In this document: positions 5,648 through 15,184 of the stretch, in pieces
Numbering within the stretch: position 1 is the first letter of the stretch
Layout: each line of letters begins with the position of its first letter
From: Deltaproteobacteria bacterium
GTDB taxonomy: Bacteria; Desulfobacterota; Binatia; Binatales; Binataceae
Direction of reading: 5' to 3'
DNA: 39,121 bases
Assembly: GCA_021780225.1 (NCBI GenBank)
Contig: JAJXZF010000060.1
Location: 1-39,121 of the forward strand
Translations under genes and position numbers: made by a program
The notes under the pieces: model-generated
What the model saw: the letters and a program-made list of their open reading frames with translations, nothing else
Database searches by the model: none
Told to the model about the DNA's origin: nothing

Positions 5648-8383
5648 ATGAATAATACGGCCGCCGAAACGAGAGTCGGGATGAAAAACTGGCACGCGCT
5701 GCCATCCGAAACGGTCGCCGCCGAGTTGGCAGTCGATCCGGTCCGGGGGTTGAGTACGGATGAAGCGCTCCGCCGGCTCGCTGTCCATGGCCCGAATGAG
5801 CTGGCGCAGTTTGAGACGACCTCGGCGTTCACAATCTTCGCACGTCAATTTGCGAGTCTGGTGATCTGGATTCTAATTCTCGCCGCTTCCGTTTCGGCGG
5901 CGATGGGCGAGCGCGTTGACGCGATCGCGATCATCGCGATAGTTGTCCTCAATGCGGCGATCGGCTTCGTTCAGGAATACCGCGCGGAAAAGGCGGTCGC
6001 CGAACTAAAGCGCCTGACGGCGCCCAAAGGCCGGGTGCTGCGCGACGCAACGGCCGCTATCGTGCCGGCGTCCATTCTGGTCCCGGGCGACGTGCTGTTG
6101 GTCGAGGCAGGCGATCTGGTGGCCGCCGATGCGCGCCTGATCGAAGAAGCCGGGCTTGAAACGAACGAAGCCACATTGACGGGCGAATCCGAGCCGGTCG
6201 GCAAGTCGCCCGCCGCTTGCGCGTCCGATGCGCTGCTGCCCGAGCGCCGCAATATGCTTTACCTCGGCGCCGCGGTCACGCGGGGCAGCGGCCGAGCGCT
6301 CGTGGTGGCCACCGGCATGAATACCGAGTTCGGGAAGATCGCTCGGCTGCTCGAAACCGCGTCTGGCCAACAGACCCCCTTGCAGCGCCAGTTGGACCGA
6401 GTCGCGCGACGGCTGCTCTGGCTTTGTTTGGGAATCGTCACGCTGATTTTCACGCTGGGTATGCTGCGAGCCGAACCGATTTTCGAAATGTTTCTTGCGG
6501 CGATCGGTCTTGCGGTCGCCGCAATTCCCGAGGGCTTGCCCGCTATCGTAACCGTAGCCCTGGCTCTGGGCGTATCACGGATGGCGCGGAGAAATGCGCT
6601 GATTCGCCGGCTTCAATCGGTCGAAACGCTGGGCAGCGCCCAGGTCATATGCACCGACAAGACCGGCACGCTGACGGTCGGCGAAATGACCGCGCGCAAA
6701 ATTGTTACGCTGGATCGCGTTTTCGAAGTTACCGGCGAGGGTTACTCAACTGAAGGTGCGATCTTCACGGACGGCGATGTTCCCGAACCGCAGGATCGTG
6801 CGCTTGGCGATCTCCTGTCGGCTGCGATCGCCTGCAACGACTCGCATCTGGCGTCACAAAACGACCGCAACATCGTGGTTGGCGATCCGACCGAGGGCGC
6901 GCTGCTCGTGCTCGCGGCAAAGGCGCGAATCATGCGTGAACAACTCGCCACGCAATCGCGCCGGGTTGCAACTATCCCCTTCACGTCCGAGCGAAAGCGG
7001 ATGACCGTCGTCGTCGAGACGAGCCAGGGCCGGATCGCATACACCAAGGGCGCGCCCGAAATTGTGCTCGCGCGATGCTCGCAAGTGAGAACGTGTGAAG
7101 GAATTAAACCGTTGGGTTCCGACGACGTAGCACGGATAGCCGAGGCGAACGCTATGATGGCGAGCGAGGCGCTACGGGTCATCGCCTGTGCGGAGCGATC
7201 ATTCCCGCCTTCCGCCCAAGGCATGGAAGATCCGATCGATGCGACCCGGATCGAACACGATCTGGTGTTCCTCGGATTGATCGCGATGCAGGATCCGCCA
7301 CGGGCCGAAGCGCGCGAAGCGGTGCGCAAGTGCAAACTCGCGGGAATCCGCACCGTTATGATTACCGGAGACCATCCGCGAACCGCCGCCGCTATCGCGC
7401 GCGACCTCGGCATCCTCGGTCCGGGCGATCTGGCGCTTAGCGGCGCGGAGCTCGAAAACATTAGCGACGAGGAATTGGGCCGACGGGTCGTCGACGTTTC
7501 CGTTTACGGACGCGTGACCGCCGAGCACAAACTCAGAATCGTACGCGCCTGGAAGTCACGCGGCGCCGTGGTTGCGATGACGGGCGACGGCGTCAACGAT
7601 GCTCCAGCGTTGAAAGAGGCATCGATCGGCGTCGCGATGGGCATCGCCGGAACCGAAGTCACCAAAGAAGCCGCGGATATCATTATCGCCGACGACAACT
7701 TCGCGACTATCGTTGCGGCAGTCGAGGAAGGCCGGGGAATCTACGACAACGTGGTCAAGACGTTGCTGTATCTGATGGGCGGGAATTTCGGCGAGTTGAT
7801 GGTGATGCTGATCGCCGGGCTCGCCGGCTTGCCGCTGCCGCTTCTGCCGGTTCAATTGCTTTGGATCAATTTGGTTTCAGACGGGTTGCCCGCGCTCGCG
7901 CTGGCGACCGATCCGATCGACCACGATGTTCTGCGGCGCCCGCCGCGCCCGGCGAAGGCGGAAATCATCGGCCAGGGTTTCATGGGACGGGTTACGCTTG
8001 TGGGCTGTCTTTCAGCCGGCGTTACGCTGGCCGCTTTCGGCTACGCGATTCATAGCGGGATGTCGCTGGAGCGGGCGCGCAACGCGGCGTTCTTCGTGCT
8101 GGTCGTCGAGGAGTTGATGAGATCATTTGGCGCCCGTAGCGCGAACAAGCCGCTCTGGCGGATCGGAATGCTCACCAACCTGCGGTTGATCGCCGTCGTA
8201 GCCGCGACCTTGGTTCTGCAAATCGTGATTTCCACCAGTCCCGTTATGGAAAAAATGTTTCAGACCGCACGGTTAACGCCGCTCGAATGCGCTATCGGGT
8301 CTTTGCTGGGGCTGATACCACTATTGATCCTGGAATTGCTAAAGGTTCTCGGAATAGGATTGAAATCAAACCCCGCACTGTAG
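5648..8383 (+). CDS. P2A-type cation-transporting ATPase (Ca2+-ATPase-like)
   Basis: A 911-residue P-type ATPase. Visible hallmarks are an N-terminal cation-ATPase domain, the actuator TGES (178-181), PEGLP in M4 (294-298), the phosphorylation motif CTDKTGT with D337, MITGDHPRT, and the hinge TGDGVNDAPA near 643-652. M5 (GNFGELMVML), M6 (LWINLVSDGLPALAL) and the M8 glutamate in VVEELMRSF resemble the SERCA/PMR1 ion-site residues, which favours Ca2+ or Mn2+ export over H+ or Na+/K+ transport. Length is normal for P2 ATPases. A second ATG at 5681 has a better spaced GAGTCGGG; either start leaves all domains intact. It is apparently monocistronic. Confidence 0.92.
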   Translation: MNNTAAETRVGMKNWHALPSETVAAELAVDPVRGLSTDEALRRLAVHGPNELAQFETTSAFTIFARQFASLVIWILILAASVSAAMGERVDAIAIIAIVVLNAAIGFVQEYRAEKAVAELKRLTAPKGRVLRDATAAIVPASILVPGDVLLVEAGDLVAADARLIEEAGLETNEATLTGESEPVGKSPAACASDALLPERRNMLYLGAAVTRGSGRALVVATGMNTEFGKIARLLETASGQQTPLQRQLDRVARRLLWLCLGIVTLIFTLGMLRAEPIFEMFLAAIGLAVAAIPEGLPAIVTVALALGVSRMARRNALIRRLQSVETLGSAQVICTDKTGTLTVGEMTARKIVTLDRVFEVTGEGYSTEGAIFTDGDVPEPQDRALGDLLSAAIACNDSHLASQNDRNIVVGDPTEGALLVLAAKARIMREQLATQSRRVATIPFTSERKRMTVVVETSQGRIAYTKGAPEIVLARCSQVRTCEGIKPLGSDDVARIAEANAMMASEALRVIACAERSFPPSAQGMEDPIDATRIEHDLVFLGLIAMQDPPRAEAREAVRKCKLAGIRTVMITGDHPRTAAAIARDLGILGPGDLALSGAELENISDEELGRRVVDVSVYGRVTAEHKLRIVRAWKSRGAVVAMTGDGVNDAPALKEASIGVAMGIAGTEVTKEAADIIIADDNFATIVAAVEEGRGIYDNVVKTLLYLMGGNFGELMVMLIAGLAGLPLPLLPVQLLWINLVSDGLPALALATDPIDHDVLRRPPRPAKAEIIGQGFMGRVTLVGCLSAGVTLAAFGYAIHSGMSLERARNAAFFVLVVEELMRSFGARSANKPLWRIGMLTNLRLIAVVAATLVLQIVISTSPVMEKMFQTARLTPLECAIGSLLGLIPLLILELLKVLGIGLKSNPAL

Positions 8384-8671
8384 TCAATCCGGTCCGCAAA
8401 AGCGCTTCAGGGCGCGTTGTTCATTCGACCACTGCGGATCGTAGTTTCGGCGCCGGATCGACCCTTCCGTTCCGCGACTCCTGCGATTTATCAAACTGGT
8501 ATTTGCCCTGATTCCAGCAAGACGGAATGCGCGGGCGACGATTCTCGCGCGCTCATCTCCGACGGTTTGCAGAGCTGAAACATCAGACCGGCCGCGCGCC
8601 GGACTGGCTATTGCAGAAAGCGCGGCGAATCCGCACGATTCCTTGCGCCCCATGCGCGTTTCCTCGGCGCT

Positions 8672-10657
8672 TCATGGCGTGCAGACATTTTTCCCCTGTC
8701 GCAGGCAGGCCACCAGCGGCGTCAGCGTCGGGGCCGCGACGCCGACGATTTCATTCACGCTGTCGTCGTAATTGTCCGCTATCCAGATGTTGCCGCCGCC
8801 GTCGACCGCGATCGAGAATTCGCCCAGGAACGTCGGCCACGGTCCGAGATTGAATCCCAAACTGTAAGAACTTGCCGCGGTCAGCTCGCTCACGCTGTTG
8901 CCGACGTAGTTGGTGGCCCAAACGTTGTCGCCGGCGTCGATAGCGATCGAGTTGGGACTGTTGAATTGCGCGCCGGGAGTTCCCGTATTCGTATTGTTGA
9001 AATTGGCGGCGGCGCAGCTCGACGTCGTGCATCCGGCAGGCAATTCGCTGACGCTGTTGTCGTTCGAATTGATCGCGAAGATATCGCCCGCACCGTTAAC
9101 CGCTATCTCGACCGGACTGACGAATCCAGCGCCGGGAGAGCCGGTGTTGGAATTGTTGAAGTTGAAACCGGTACAGCTTGTGTTCGAGCATCCGACCGGC
9201 AACTCGCTGATGCTGTTGCCAAGGTAATTGACCACCCACAAATTGCCGAGTTCGTCTGGCGCGGAGGAAAATGGACCATTGAAGACAGCGCCTGGAGAGC
9301 CGGTGTTGGAATTGTTGAAGTTGACGCCGGTACAGCTTCCGCTGGAGCATCCGGCCTGCAGCTCGCTGACGCTGTTGCCAAGGTAATTGGTAATCCACAG
9401 ATTGCCCGCGGCGTCTATTTCTATCGAACTGGGGCCGTTGAAAGCCGCGCCGGACGGAGTGAAATTGAAGCCGCTCGCGTAGCCGCTGGCGGCGGTCAGT
9501 TCGCCAACGCTGTTGCCGGCGGAATTCGACACCCATATGTTGCCCGCCGTGTCGATAGCCAACCAGGTCGGGGATTTCAGGCCGGCGCCGGCTGGGGCGA
9601 AGTTTGCTCCCGTGGTATAGCCGCTCGCGGCGGTCAGTTCGCTCACGCTGTCGCCGGCCGCGTTCGCCACCCAGACATTGCCGGCTCCATCAACCTCAAT
9701 CGAGTAGGGCGAGTTGAAGACAGCGGCGGCCGGCGCATAGAGCAACGTCAGTTCCCAACTCAAGGGCGCGGCCGCGAGCGCGGGTGCGAAGGGCTCGCTG
9801 GCCGGCGACAAGGCGAACAAATCAGCCACGTTGTTGGCCGGATTGCGCGCGATATCCACTGCCGCCTGCAACGTGGTCGTCGGCGCGGCGCCGCCCGGCG
9901 GCGTGGCGGCGCTGAACAGATTCTGACATTCCGTGGAATTCGCGCCCGACGAATCCACGCAACTCGCAAGGATATTCGCCAGCGAATAAAGCGTCTGCGT
10001 CGGCGAAATAACGCCTGCCGGAAAAGTAATTGGCGCCAGCCCCGTCGCGGGGTCAACGAAGCTCGTCGCCGCGATCGTCGCCGCCGCGTTATGCAGGCTC
10101 GTCTGATTGGTCGAAGAGGTCCCGACCGTCTGCCCGGATGTATCGAGGAACTGATCGAGCGTCCATATCGTCGCGACCGTCGTAGCCTCGTTAACCACCG
10201 CCTCGTGCGAGAAACTGCCGCAAGTCCCGACCGCTGAAATCAATCCAATCGCGGCATTGGCGCCGCTCTGACCCTTGATCATGCCGCCCGTCGCCACCAG
10301 ATAAACCTGCTGCGAATAACCGCTGGTCTGGCAGGTGAAGGCGGGGATGTCGAAGGCGCCGTTGCTATCCGAGGTCGCCTGCGCAAGCTGAAACTCGCCA
10401 GCGCCGTAACCGGTCGCGCCCGCCTGATAAAGCGTGATTTGGGCGCCGCTGATTGGTTCGCCCACCTCCAAAGAGCCGCCGTAAACGTGACCGGCAATCC
10501 CCGGTCCCGGAGTGGGCGTGGGGGTAGGCGTGATCGCCGAGGAACTCGAATTCCCGCCACATCCGCAAAGCACGCACAAGCTCAGCAGGACTACGGAGAC
10601 CAAGCGGGCGCCAGTATCGATCTTGCTTAAAGCGTGGCTCACAATCGCGTTATTCAC
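8672..10657 (-). CDS. Secreted NHL-repeat beta-propeller lipoprotein
   Basis: A 661-residue exported lipoprotein. The N-terminus has a signal peptide ending in VLCGCGG, a lipobox-like site with the acylated Cys about residue 31-33, followed by a low-complexity TPTPTPTPG linker and a carboxypeptidase-regulatory-like segment (GGSLEVGEPISGAQITLYQA). The C-terminal half (about 310-645) consists of seven repeats of roughly 45-53 residues of the form SIEVDGAGNVWVANAAGDSV-SEL, typical of NHL/Vgb-like beta-propellers. Two blades are near copies at DNA level (159-bp period near 9136 and 9295), pointing to recent internal duplication. Blades carry a CSxxSCTG pair that may form disulfides. Start is a GTG preceded by GGGGAG. 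It is divergent from the CEMIP-like gene and may share its promoter region. Confidence 0.85.
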   Translation of the reverse strand: MNNAIVSHALSKIDTGARLVSVVLLSLCVLCGCGGNSSSSAITPTPTPTPGPGIAGHVYGGSLEVGEPISGAQITLYQAGATGYGAGEFQLAQATSDSNGAFDIPAFTCQTSGYSQQVYLVATGGMIKGQSGANAAIGLISAVGTCGSFSHEAVVNEATTVATIWTLDQFLDTSGQTVGTSSTNQTSLHNAAATIAATSFVDPATGLAPITFPAGVISPTQTLYSLANILASCVDSSGANSTECQNLFSAATPPGGAAPTTTLQAAVDIARNPANNVADLFALSPASEPFAPALAAAPLSWELTLLYAPAAAVFNSPYSIEVDGAGNVWVANAAGDSVSELTAASGYTTGANFAPAGAGLKSPTWLAIDTAGNIWVSNSAGNSVGELTAASGYASGFNFTPSGAAFNGPSSIEIDAAGNLWITNYLGNSVSELQAGCSSGSCTGVNFNNSNTGSPGAVFNGPFSSAPDELGNLWVVNYLGNSISELPVGCSNTSCTGFNFNNSNTGSPGAGFVSPVEIAVNGAGDIFAINSNDNSVSELPAGCTTSSCAAANFNNTNTGTPGAQFNSPNSIAIDAGDNVWATNYVGNSVSELTAASSYSLGFNLGPWPTFLGEFSIAVDGGGNIWIADNYDDSVNEIVGVAAPTLTPLVACLRQGKNVCTP

Positions 10658-10750
10658 TCCCCGACTCCCCGTGGCGGCAATTCCCTTGAAAACTGATGGA
10701 TTTTAATATTAGTTTTATCAATCAGACGCAACTCAAAGGGATGTTTATAA

Positions 10751-13700
10751 ATGACGCTTGAAGAGAAGATTGAGACTCCCACAATGAAATCTATAAAACT
10801 TTTGGTCGTCATTTTGAGCCTATCGCTACTAAGTTGCGCCATTTTTTCAGAACCTGCGATGGCCGCGACTTGCACCGGCGGCATCATCCAGCCAAACACG
10901 TACACGACCGGAGCGACTCCCGACGATCTCGTCGTCTCCGGGGCGTGCACGGTGCAAGGCTCAAACACCGACACGCCCGCCACGTATTACTTTCGCAACG
11001 TGAATATCGTTAGCGGCGGAAGCGTGACCTTTGCTGACGCCAATACTGATTTTTACGCGGAAAACATTCTGATCGAAAATCAGGGCAAATTACTCGCAGG
11101 TACGCTGGCCGCGCCGATCGGAACGGTGGCGAGCGGCAACGAAGTGACGATCCATCTGTGGGGCGCGCCCGCCGATCCCGGTGCGTTGTGCAACGCAACC
11201 AACTGCGGCATCCCGAGCTCTCCATGGAATGACAATTCCATGGATACGCTGAACCCGGGAACCTGCAAGTCATTCACGTTTCCGACCGGACAGAGCGACT
11301 GCTTTTACAACTACATGACGTTGGACAAGGCCGACGGGACCGCGCCCGCCTATTTCGGCCATAAGGTCCTGGGCGTCTCCTACGGCGGCACATTGCAACT
11401 CTATGGAAAAACCGGCGCGACCTATAACGACGCGTCGATTGGCGGATGTGCTGATCCGAAGAACACACCTGCGTCTTGCACGGGAACAAGCTGGGTTCGA
11501 TTGGCCCAAGACGCATTGCCCGGCGACATGAAAATCGTCGTCGCTGGACAGGTGGATTGGCAGAACGAAAGCCAAATTGTCCTCTCCACGACGGATTATC
11601 TGCCTGGTCATTCGGAGCTGCTGCAAATCAGCGGCGCGCCGAGTTACGACGGAAGCTCCAATACGACGACGATTAACCTCGTCAGCGCGGTTCAGTACCC
11701 GCACAACGGTAAATTATTCGACCTGTCGAATACGTCGTTTCCCGGAATTTCGAAGCTCGGAACGAACTTTCCAGCGTCCGGCGACCTGCGCGCCGCCGTC
11801 GGCCTGCTGTCGCGCAACATACGCATAATCTCGGACGGCGACACGCCGGGGGCGACTTTTGCCGTCAATCCGGGAAACCCCGACAACTACTTCGGCGGTC
11901 ATACCATCGTGCGCCAAGGCTTCGCCTCGGTGCAAATTCAGGGAGTTGAGTTCTACCAGCTTGGCCAGGGCGGCAGCATCATGCACTACCCGGTCCATTT
12001 TCACATGGTCCGCAAAACGCCCACGAATTCGCCAACGTTCGTAAAGGACAGCTCCGTCTGGGATTCGATGACGCGCTGGATTGTGCTGCATGCGACGCAG
12101 GGCGTCCTGCTCGCGCGTAACGTTGGCTATTTGTCTATAGGCCACGGCTATTATCTTGAGGACGGCACCGAAACCGACAATCAGCTTTACGCCAATCTCG
12201 GCGTTTTCGCGCGCGCCGCGGTGGCCAATGCGTCCGGCGGAACGGCGGCCGATGCGAATCCGCAGAATCCGCGCATGACGCCCGGCATTCTGACGGCTGT
12301 AGCCCCTGTGGATGACAACTGCAAAAAAAATGTTGACGTCTGCCCAAGCGGGTACAACAATCTTTCGCACTACTCGGACTCGGACAATCCGTCGGTCTTC
12401 TGGATCATGAACGGCATGAACGATTTCGAGTACAACATGGCCGCGGGCGCCGGCACATGCGGCGCATGCTACTGGTTCGTGCCCGGCGCGATTAGCGGCC
12501 CCTCGCAATACGAAAAGTGGTACGGCTACGCCAGCGAACAATTGACCCTCGGCCGGGCCGGAACCACTCCGCTTGAAACTTTCATCGGCAACACCTGCAC
12601 CAGCGCCATGGAAGGTTTCGTGGAGGTCGGCTCGATTAACGCGTGCAACGGCGTTAATCAGATAGACACTTCACGATTGCTACATAAAGGCAGCACGCTG
12701 GTGATGTTGCCCTCGCCCTCCGCGCCGCCGCTAAGCGACCCGCCGAGCGCCGCCGAAGCCAATTATTACCCGCAAATCACGGGGCTGCGGTACCCCACGC
12801 GATGCACCGCCGCTGACAGTGGCGCGGCCGATGCCGACTGTTCCACGGTTCAGGTATGCTCCGCCGGCAACGAATCCAATTGCGACGTGGTCGTGCTGAA
12901 CAAGTTCACGACCTCGTTCAATTGGGCGCATACCAATTTTGCGGCGGTCTGGTTGAGATCGCTATGGTCGCTGACGGTCAACAACGTGGTCAGCGATCCG
13001 CAGAACGCGGGAATCAATATGGTCACCAGCGGCGGCTACGACACCGCGTCGGTATTTCCCGGCTATTGGGGATTGGTGCGCCAGAGCGCAATGATTGGCA
13101 GTTCGCAATGGCAAAATCCGAATTACACCGACGGTCTCGCGAACAATCCCTACGTATCGAACGCGGGTCCATTCAATCCGTTTTCGGTGAAGATCGGAAC
13201 CAAAGAGATTAGCGGCCTGAAATGCGCGATCCCTCCGAATAACGTCATAGTTAACAACCTTTATTGCTTATCGCAGAACGACCAGGTCAGCTTTCAAATC
13301 ACCAACTTCGCCGGCTTTCAGCGGCTGTTCAGCGTATATGACGGCCCGATTTTCCAGGACACCAACGCTTATCTCAATATCCATCCCACATTCCTGACCT
13401 CCGACGGAACGATCAACGGCAATATCATAAAAACCGCCGCCGGCCCCTGTGAGGCAAATCCAGAAGCCGGAAGACCCTGCGATCGGGCAGGCTTCATCAG
13501 CGGCGGCGTTTCGGGCATTCGCGCTTATCGCCTCGGCGGCAAGAAATTATGTTTCGAGCCAAACGCGGCGATTGGATGGAAGCAACCCAACGGATTCTAC
13601 TATGCTCCCGCCTTTCATTCGTACAATCTTTTCTTCGGCGGCGTTGACATCCGCCATTTTGTCACTGAGCCGCTGTTTAAACCCGACCTCTTAAGCTTTG

Positions 13701-15028
13701 CGACGGATGTGGAGGCGGCCAAGAAGGAATACTGCAACTGGGATGATGGCATGTTCCAGGGCTTTACCGATATCGATCGCGAGACCGTGCTGAACGACGA
13801 CGACGGTTCGCTGACCGGCCTGAGCAGCCCGATCAGCGCCGCGCCAAGTCCTGCGCCAACTCCTTCGATAAATGAAACCATCTCGGTCAACAAAGAGACC
13901 TTCTTCAACGCGCCGACCGAGGCTTGGGAATGCGCTTCCGACTATCCGATCAACGCGCAAGGCGATGCGAAATGCCTGCCTGCGACAGCGAAGACCAGCC
14001 CTTACGAATATGTCAGTACGGTGGTCTATCCGGAATGCGCCAAAGCCGTGCCGGATAGCGACGCTCCGCTTAGGTTCTGCGCCGACAATAATTGGGGCAG
14101 TAACTGCACCTCATCCCCGCCGAACAATGGATGTATGGGCATACCAATTTATCGGCAACTGCTTGTCTCGGGAGAAAAGCAGGATCCCATCAAACAAATG
14201 AAACGAATGATGGGCCAGAACAACTTCCAGCGCAGCGCCTTGACCGCGAATCATGGTATCTATTATATCGACACAACGATCTCGAAAAAGACGCAGCAAG
14301 ACCACCAGTTCATCAGCGTCAATACATTCACTGGCGGAAGTTTGTATGACTTGTTTTTCCTCTTCACGAAAAGAGACACGTCCCAGACCTACATATTATT
14401 CGTCGGAAAGGGATTGCCGGAGAATTGGGACAAGCAGGCAGGAAATGTGAATCCCGGCTACGAGGGCCTGACTCTGAACTTCCAGTTCTCCGGCGCCGGC
14501 GCCGACGCGAGCAGCGGCGCGTGGAGCAGCAGCTACAGTCCATCGACGGGCTACCTGACGTTGAAGTTCGATGCGTCGAAAATCGCCACCCAGTACAGTC
14601 TGAGCACCGCGGTTCGGAACAGCAAGCCGCAGGTGACGCTCGGCGCTAAAGTTTGCCAGCCCGCCACGATGTGCACGTGGAGCGCCAACCAATGCCAGTG
14701 CAACTCAAGCGGCCCCTACGCTTCCATCTGCGCGCAATTAAACGCGGCAGGAAAGACCGTATGCGACTGGTCGGTGAAGGACCTCGACTGTCCGGCGGCG
14801 GGATGCCCGGCCTTTCAGATCAAATTCCCCTCCGAATGCGCTGATGGTAAAACCGAGGGCTGCTTCGTCGCCAACGATGTAAATCATCGCCCGGCGGCGG
14901 CTGAATTTGATTTCACCACCGACCCTTACTGGAACGCAAACTTCAATCTCGCAAGCGGCTCGGTCGCAGGTCAGCAGTGCACCTACACAAAGCAACCGAC
15001 CACATCCACGCTATGCCCCCTGCCATGA
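10751..15028 (+). CDS. Large secreted CEMIP/TMEM2-like protein (G8 domain plus right-handed beta-helix)
   Basis: A 1425-residue exported protein. A signal peptide (MKSIKLLVVILSLSLLSCAI...AMAA) begins at the internal ATG 10784; ATG 10751 has AAAGGG ten bases upstream, so either start is possible. Residues about 190-360 resemble a G8 domain: GGTLQLYGKT, SWVRLAQDALPGDMKIVV, VDWQNESQIVLSTTDY and LRAAVGLLSRNIRII, matching the AVGLLSRNI-type signature of animal CEMIP, TMEM2 and PKHD1L1. It is followed by a parallel beta-helix part with YFGGHTIVRQGF, GVEFYQLGQGG, YPVHFHMV, VLHATQGVLLARNVGYLSIG and HGYYLEDGTETDNQLYANLG, again the CEMIP order. The last 150 residues are Cys-rich. Animal relatives bind or depolymerise hyaluronan; a polysaccharide ligand here is inference. 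Confidence 0.8.
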   Translation: MTLEEKIETPTMKSIKLLVVILSLSLLSCAIFSEPAMAATCTGGIIQPNTYTTGATPDDLVVSGACTVQGSNTDTPATYYFRNVNIVSGGSVTFADANTDFYAENILIENQGKLLAGTLAAPIGTVASGNEVTIHLWGAPADPGALCNATNCGIPSSPWNDNSMDTLNPGTCKSFTFPTGQSDCFYNYMTLDKADGTAPAYFGHKVLGVSYGGTLQLYGKTGATYNDASIGGCADPKNTPASCTGTSWVRLAQDALPGDMKIVVAGQVDWQNESQIVLSTTDYLPGHSELLQISGAPSYDGSSNTTTINLVSAVQYPHNGKLFDLSNTSFPGISKLGTNFPASGDLRAAVGLLSRNIRIISDGDTPGATFAVNPGNPDNYFGGHTIVRQGFASVQIQGVEFYQLGQGGSIMHYPVHFHMVRKTPTNSPTFVKDSSVWDSMTRWIVLHATQGVLLARNVGYLSIGHGYYLEDGTETDNQLYANLGVFARAAVANASGGTAADANPQNPRMTPGILTAVAPVDDNCKKNVDVCPSGYNNLSHYSDSDNPSVFWIMNGMNDFEYNMAAGAGTCGACYWFVPGAISGPSQYEKWYGYASEQLTLGRAGTTPLETFIGNTCTSAMEGFVEVGSINACNGVNQIDTSRLLHKGSTLVMLPSPSAPPLSDPPSAAEANYYPQITGLRYPTRCTAADSGAADADCSTVQVCSAGNESNCDVVVLNKFTTSFNWAHTNFAAVWLRSLWSLTVNNVVSDPQNAGINMVTSGGYDTASVFPGYWGLVRQSAMIGSSQWQNPNYTDGLANNPYVSNAGPFNPFSVKIGTKEISGLKCAIPPNNVIVNNLYCLSQNDQVSFQITNFAGFQRLFSVYDGPIFQDTNAYLNIHPTFLTSDGTINGNIIKTAAGPCEANPEAGRPCDRAGFISGGVSGIRAYRLGGKKLCFEPNAAIGWKQPNGFYYAPAFHSYNLFFGGVDIRHFVTEPLFKPDLLSFATDVEAAKKEYCNWDDGMFQGFTDIDRETVLNDDDGSLTGLSSPISAAPSPAPTPSINETISVNKETFFNAPTEAWECASDYPINAQGDAKCLPATAKTSPYEYVSTVVYPECAKAVPDSDAPLRFCADNNWGSNCTSSPPNNGCMGIPIYRQLLVSGEKQDPIKQMKRMMGQNNFQRSALTANHGIYYIDTTISKKTQQDHQFISVNTFTGGSLYDLFFLFTKRDTSQTYILFVGKGLPENWDKQAGNVNPGYEGLTLNFQFSGAGADASSGAWSSSYSPSTGYLTLKFDASKIATQYSLSTAVRNSKPQVTLGAKVCQPATMCTWSANQCQCNSSGPYASICAQLNAAGKTVCDWSVKDLDCPAAGCPAFQIKFPSECADGKTEGCFVANDVNHRPAAAEFDFTTDPYWNANFNLASGSVAGQQCTYTKQPTTSTLCPLP

Positions 15029-15037
15029 GTTAAATTC

Positions 15038-15080
15038 GGCGCGAGCGCGCAGGTGATTCGATTCGCCGCGTGCTCGCGCC
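15038..15080 (+). terminator. Long GC hairpin after the CEMIP-like gene
   Basis: The arms 15038-15050 and 15068-15080 (GGCGCGAGCGCGC / GCGTGCTCGCGCC) pair over 13 bases with one wobble, around a 17-nt loop. It begins 10 bp after the stop. There is no clean T-run, only TCAATTTG, so termination is likely but not certain. Confidence 0.55.
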
Positions 15081-15184
15081 GCTCAATTTGAAAATTCAAA
15101 TTCCGAACGCAGGCCCCGCCTGCCCTGTTCCCTGGCCCGCGTTTCTCGAACTCGCCGCCGGAAGCGCAACGGAACCGACGCCCG

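Noticed and set aside
8966-10237. 423-codon plus-strand open frame opposite the NHL lipoprotein
   Set aside because: Arg/Gly-rich composition with periodicity mirroring the propeller repeats; it is antisense shadow of the real gene.
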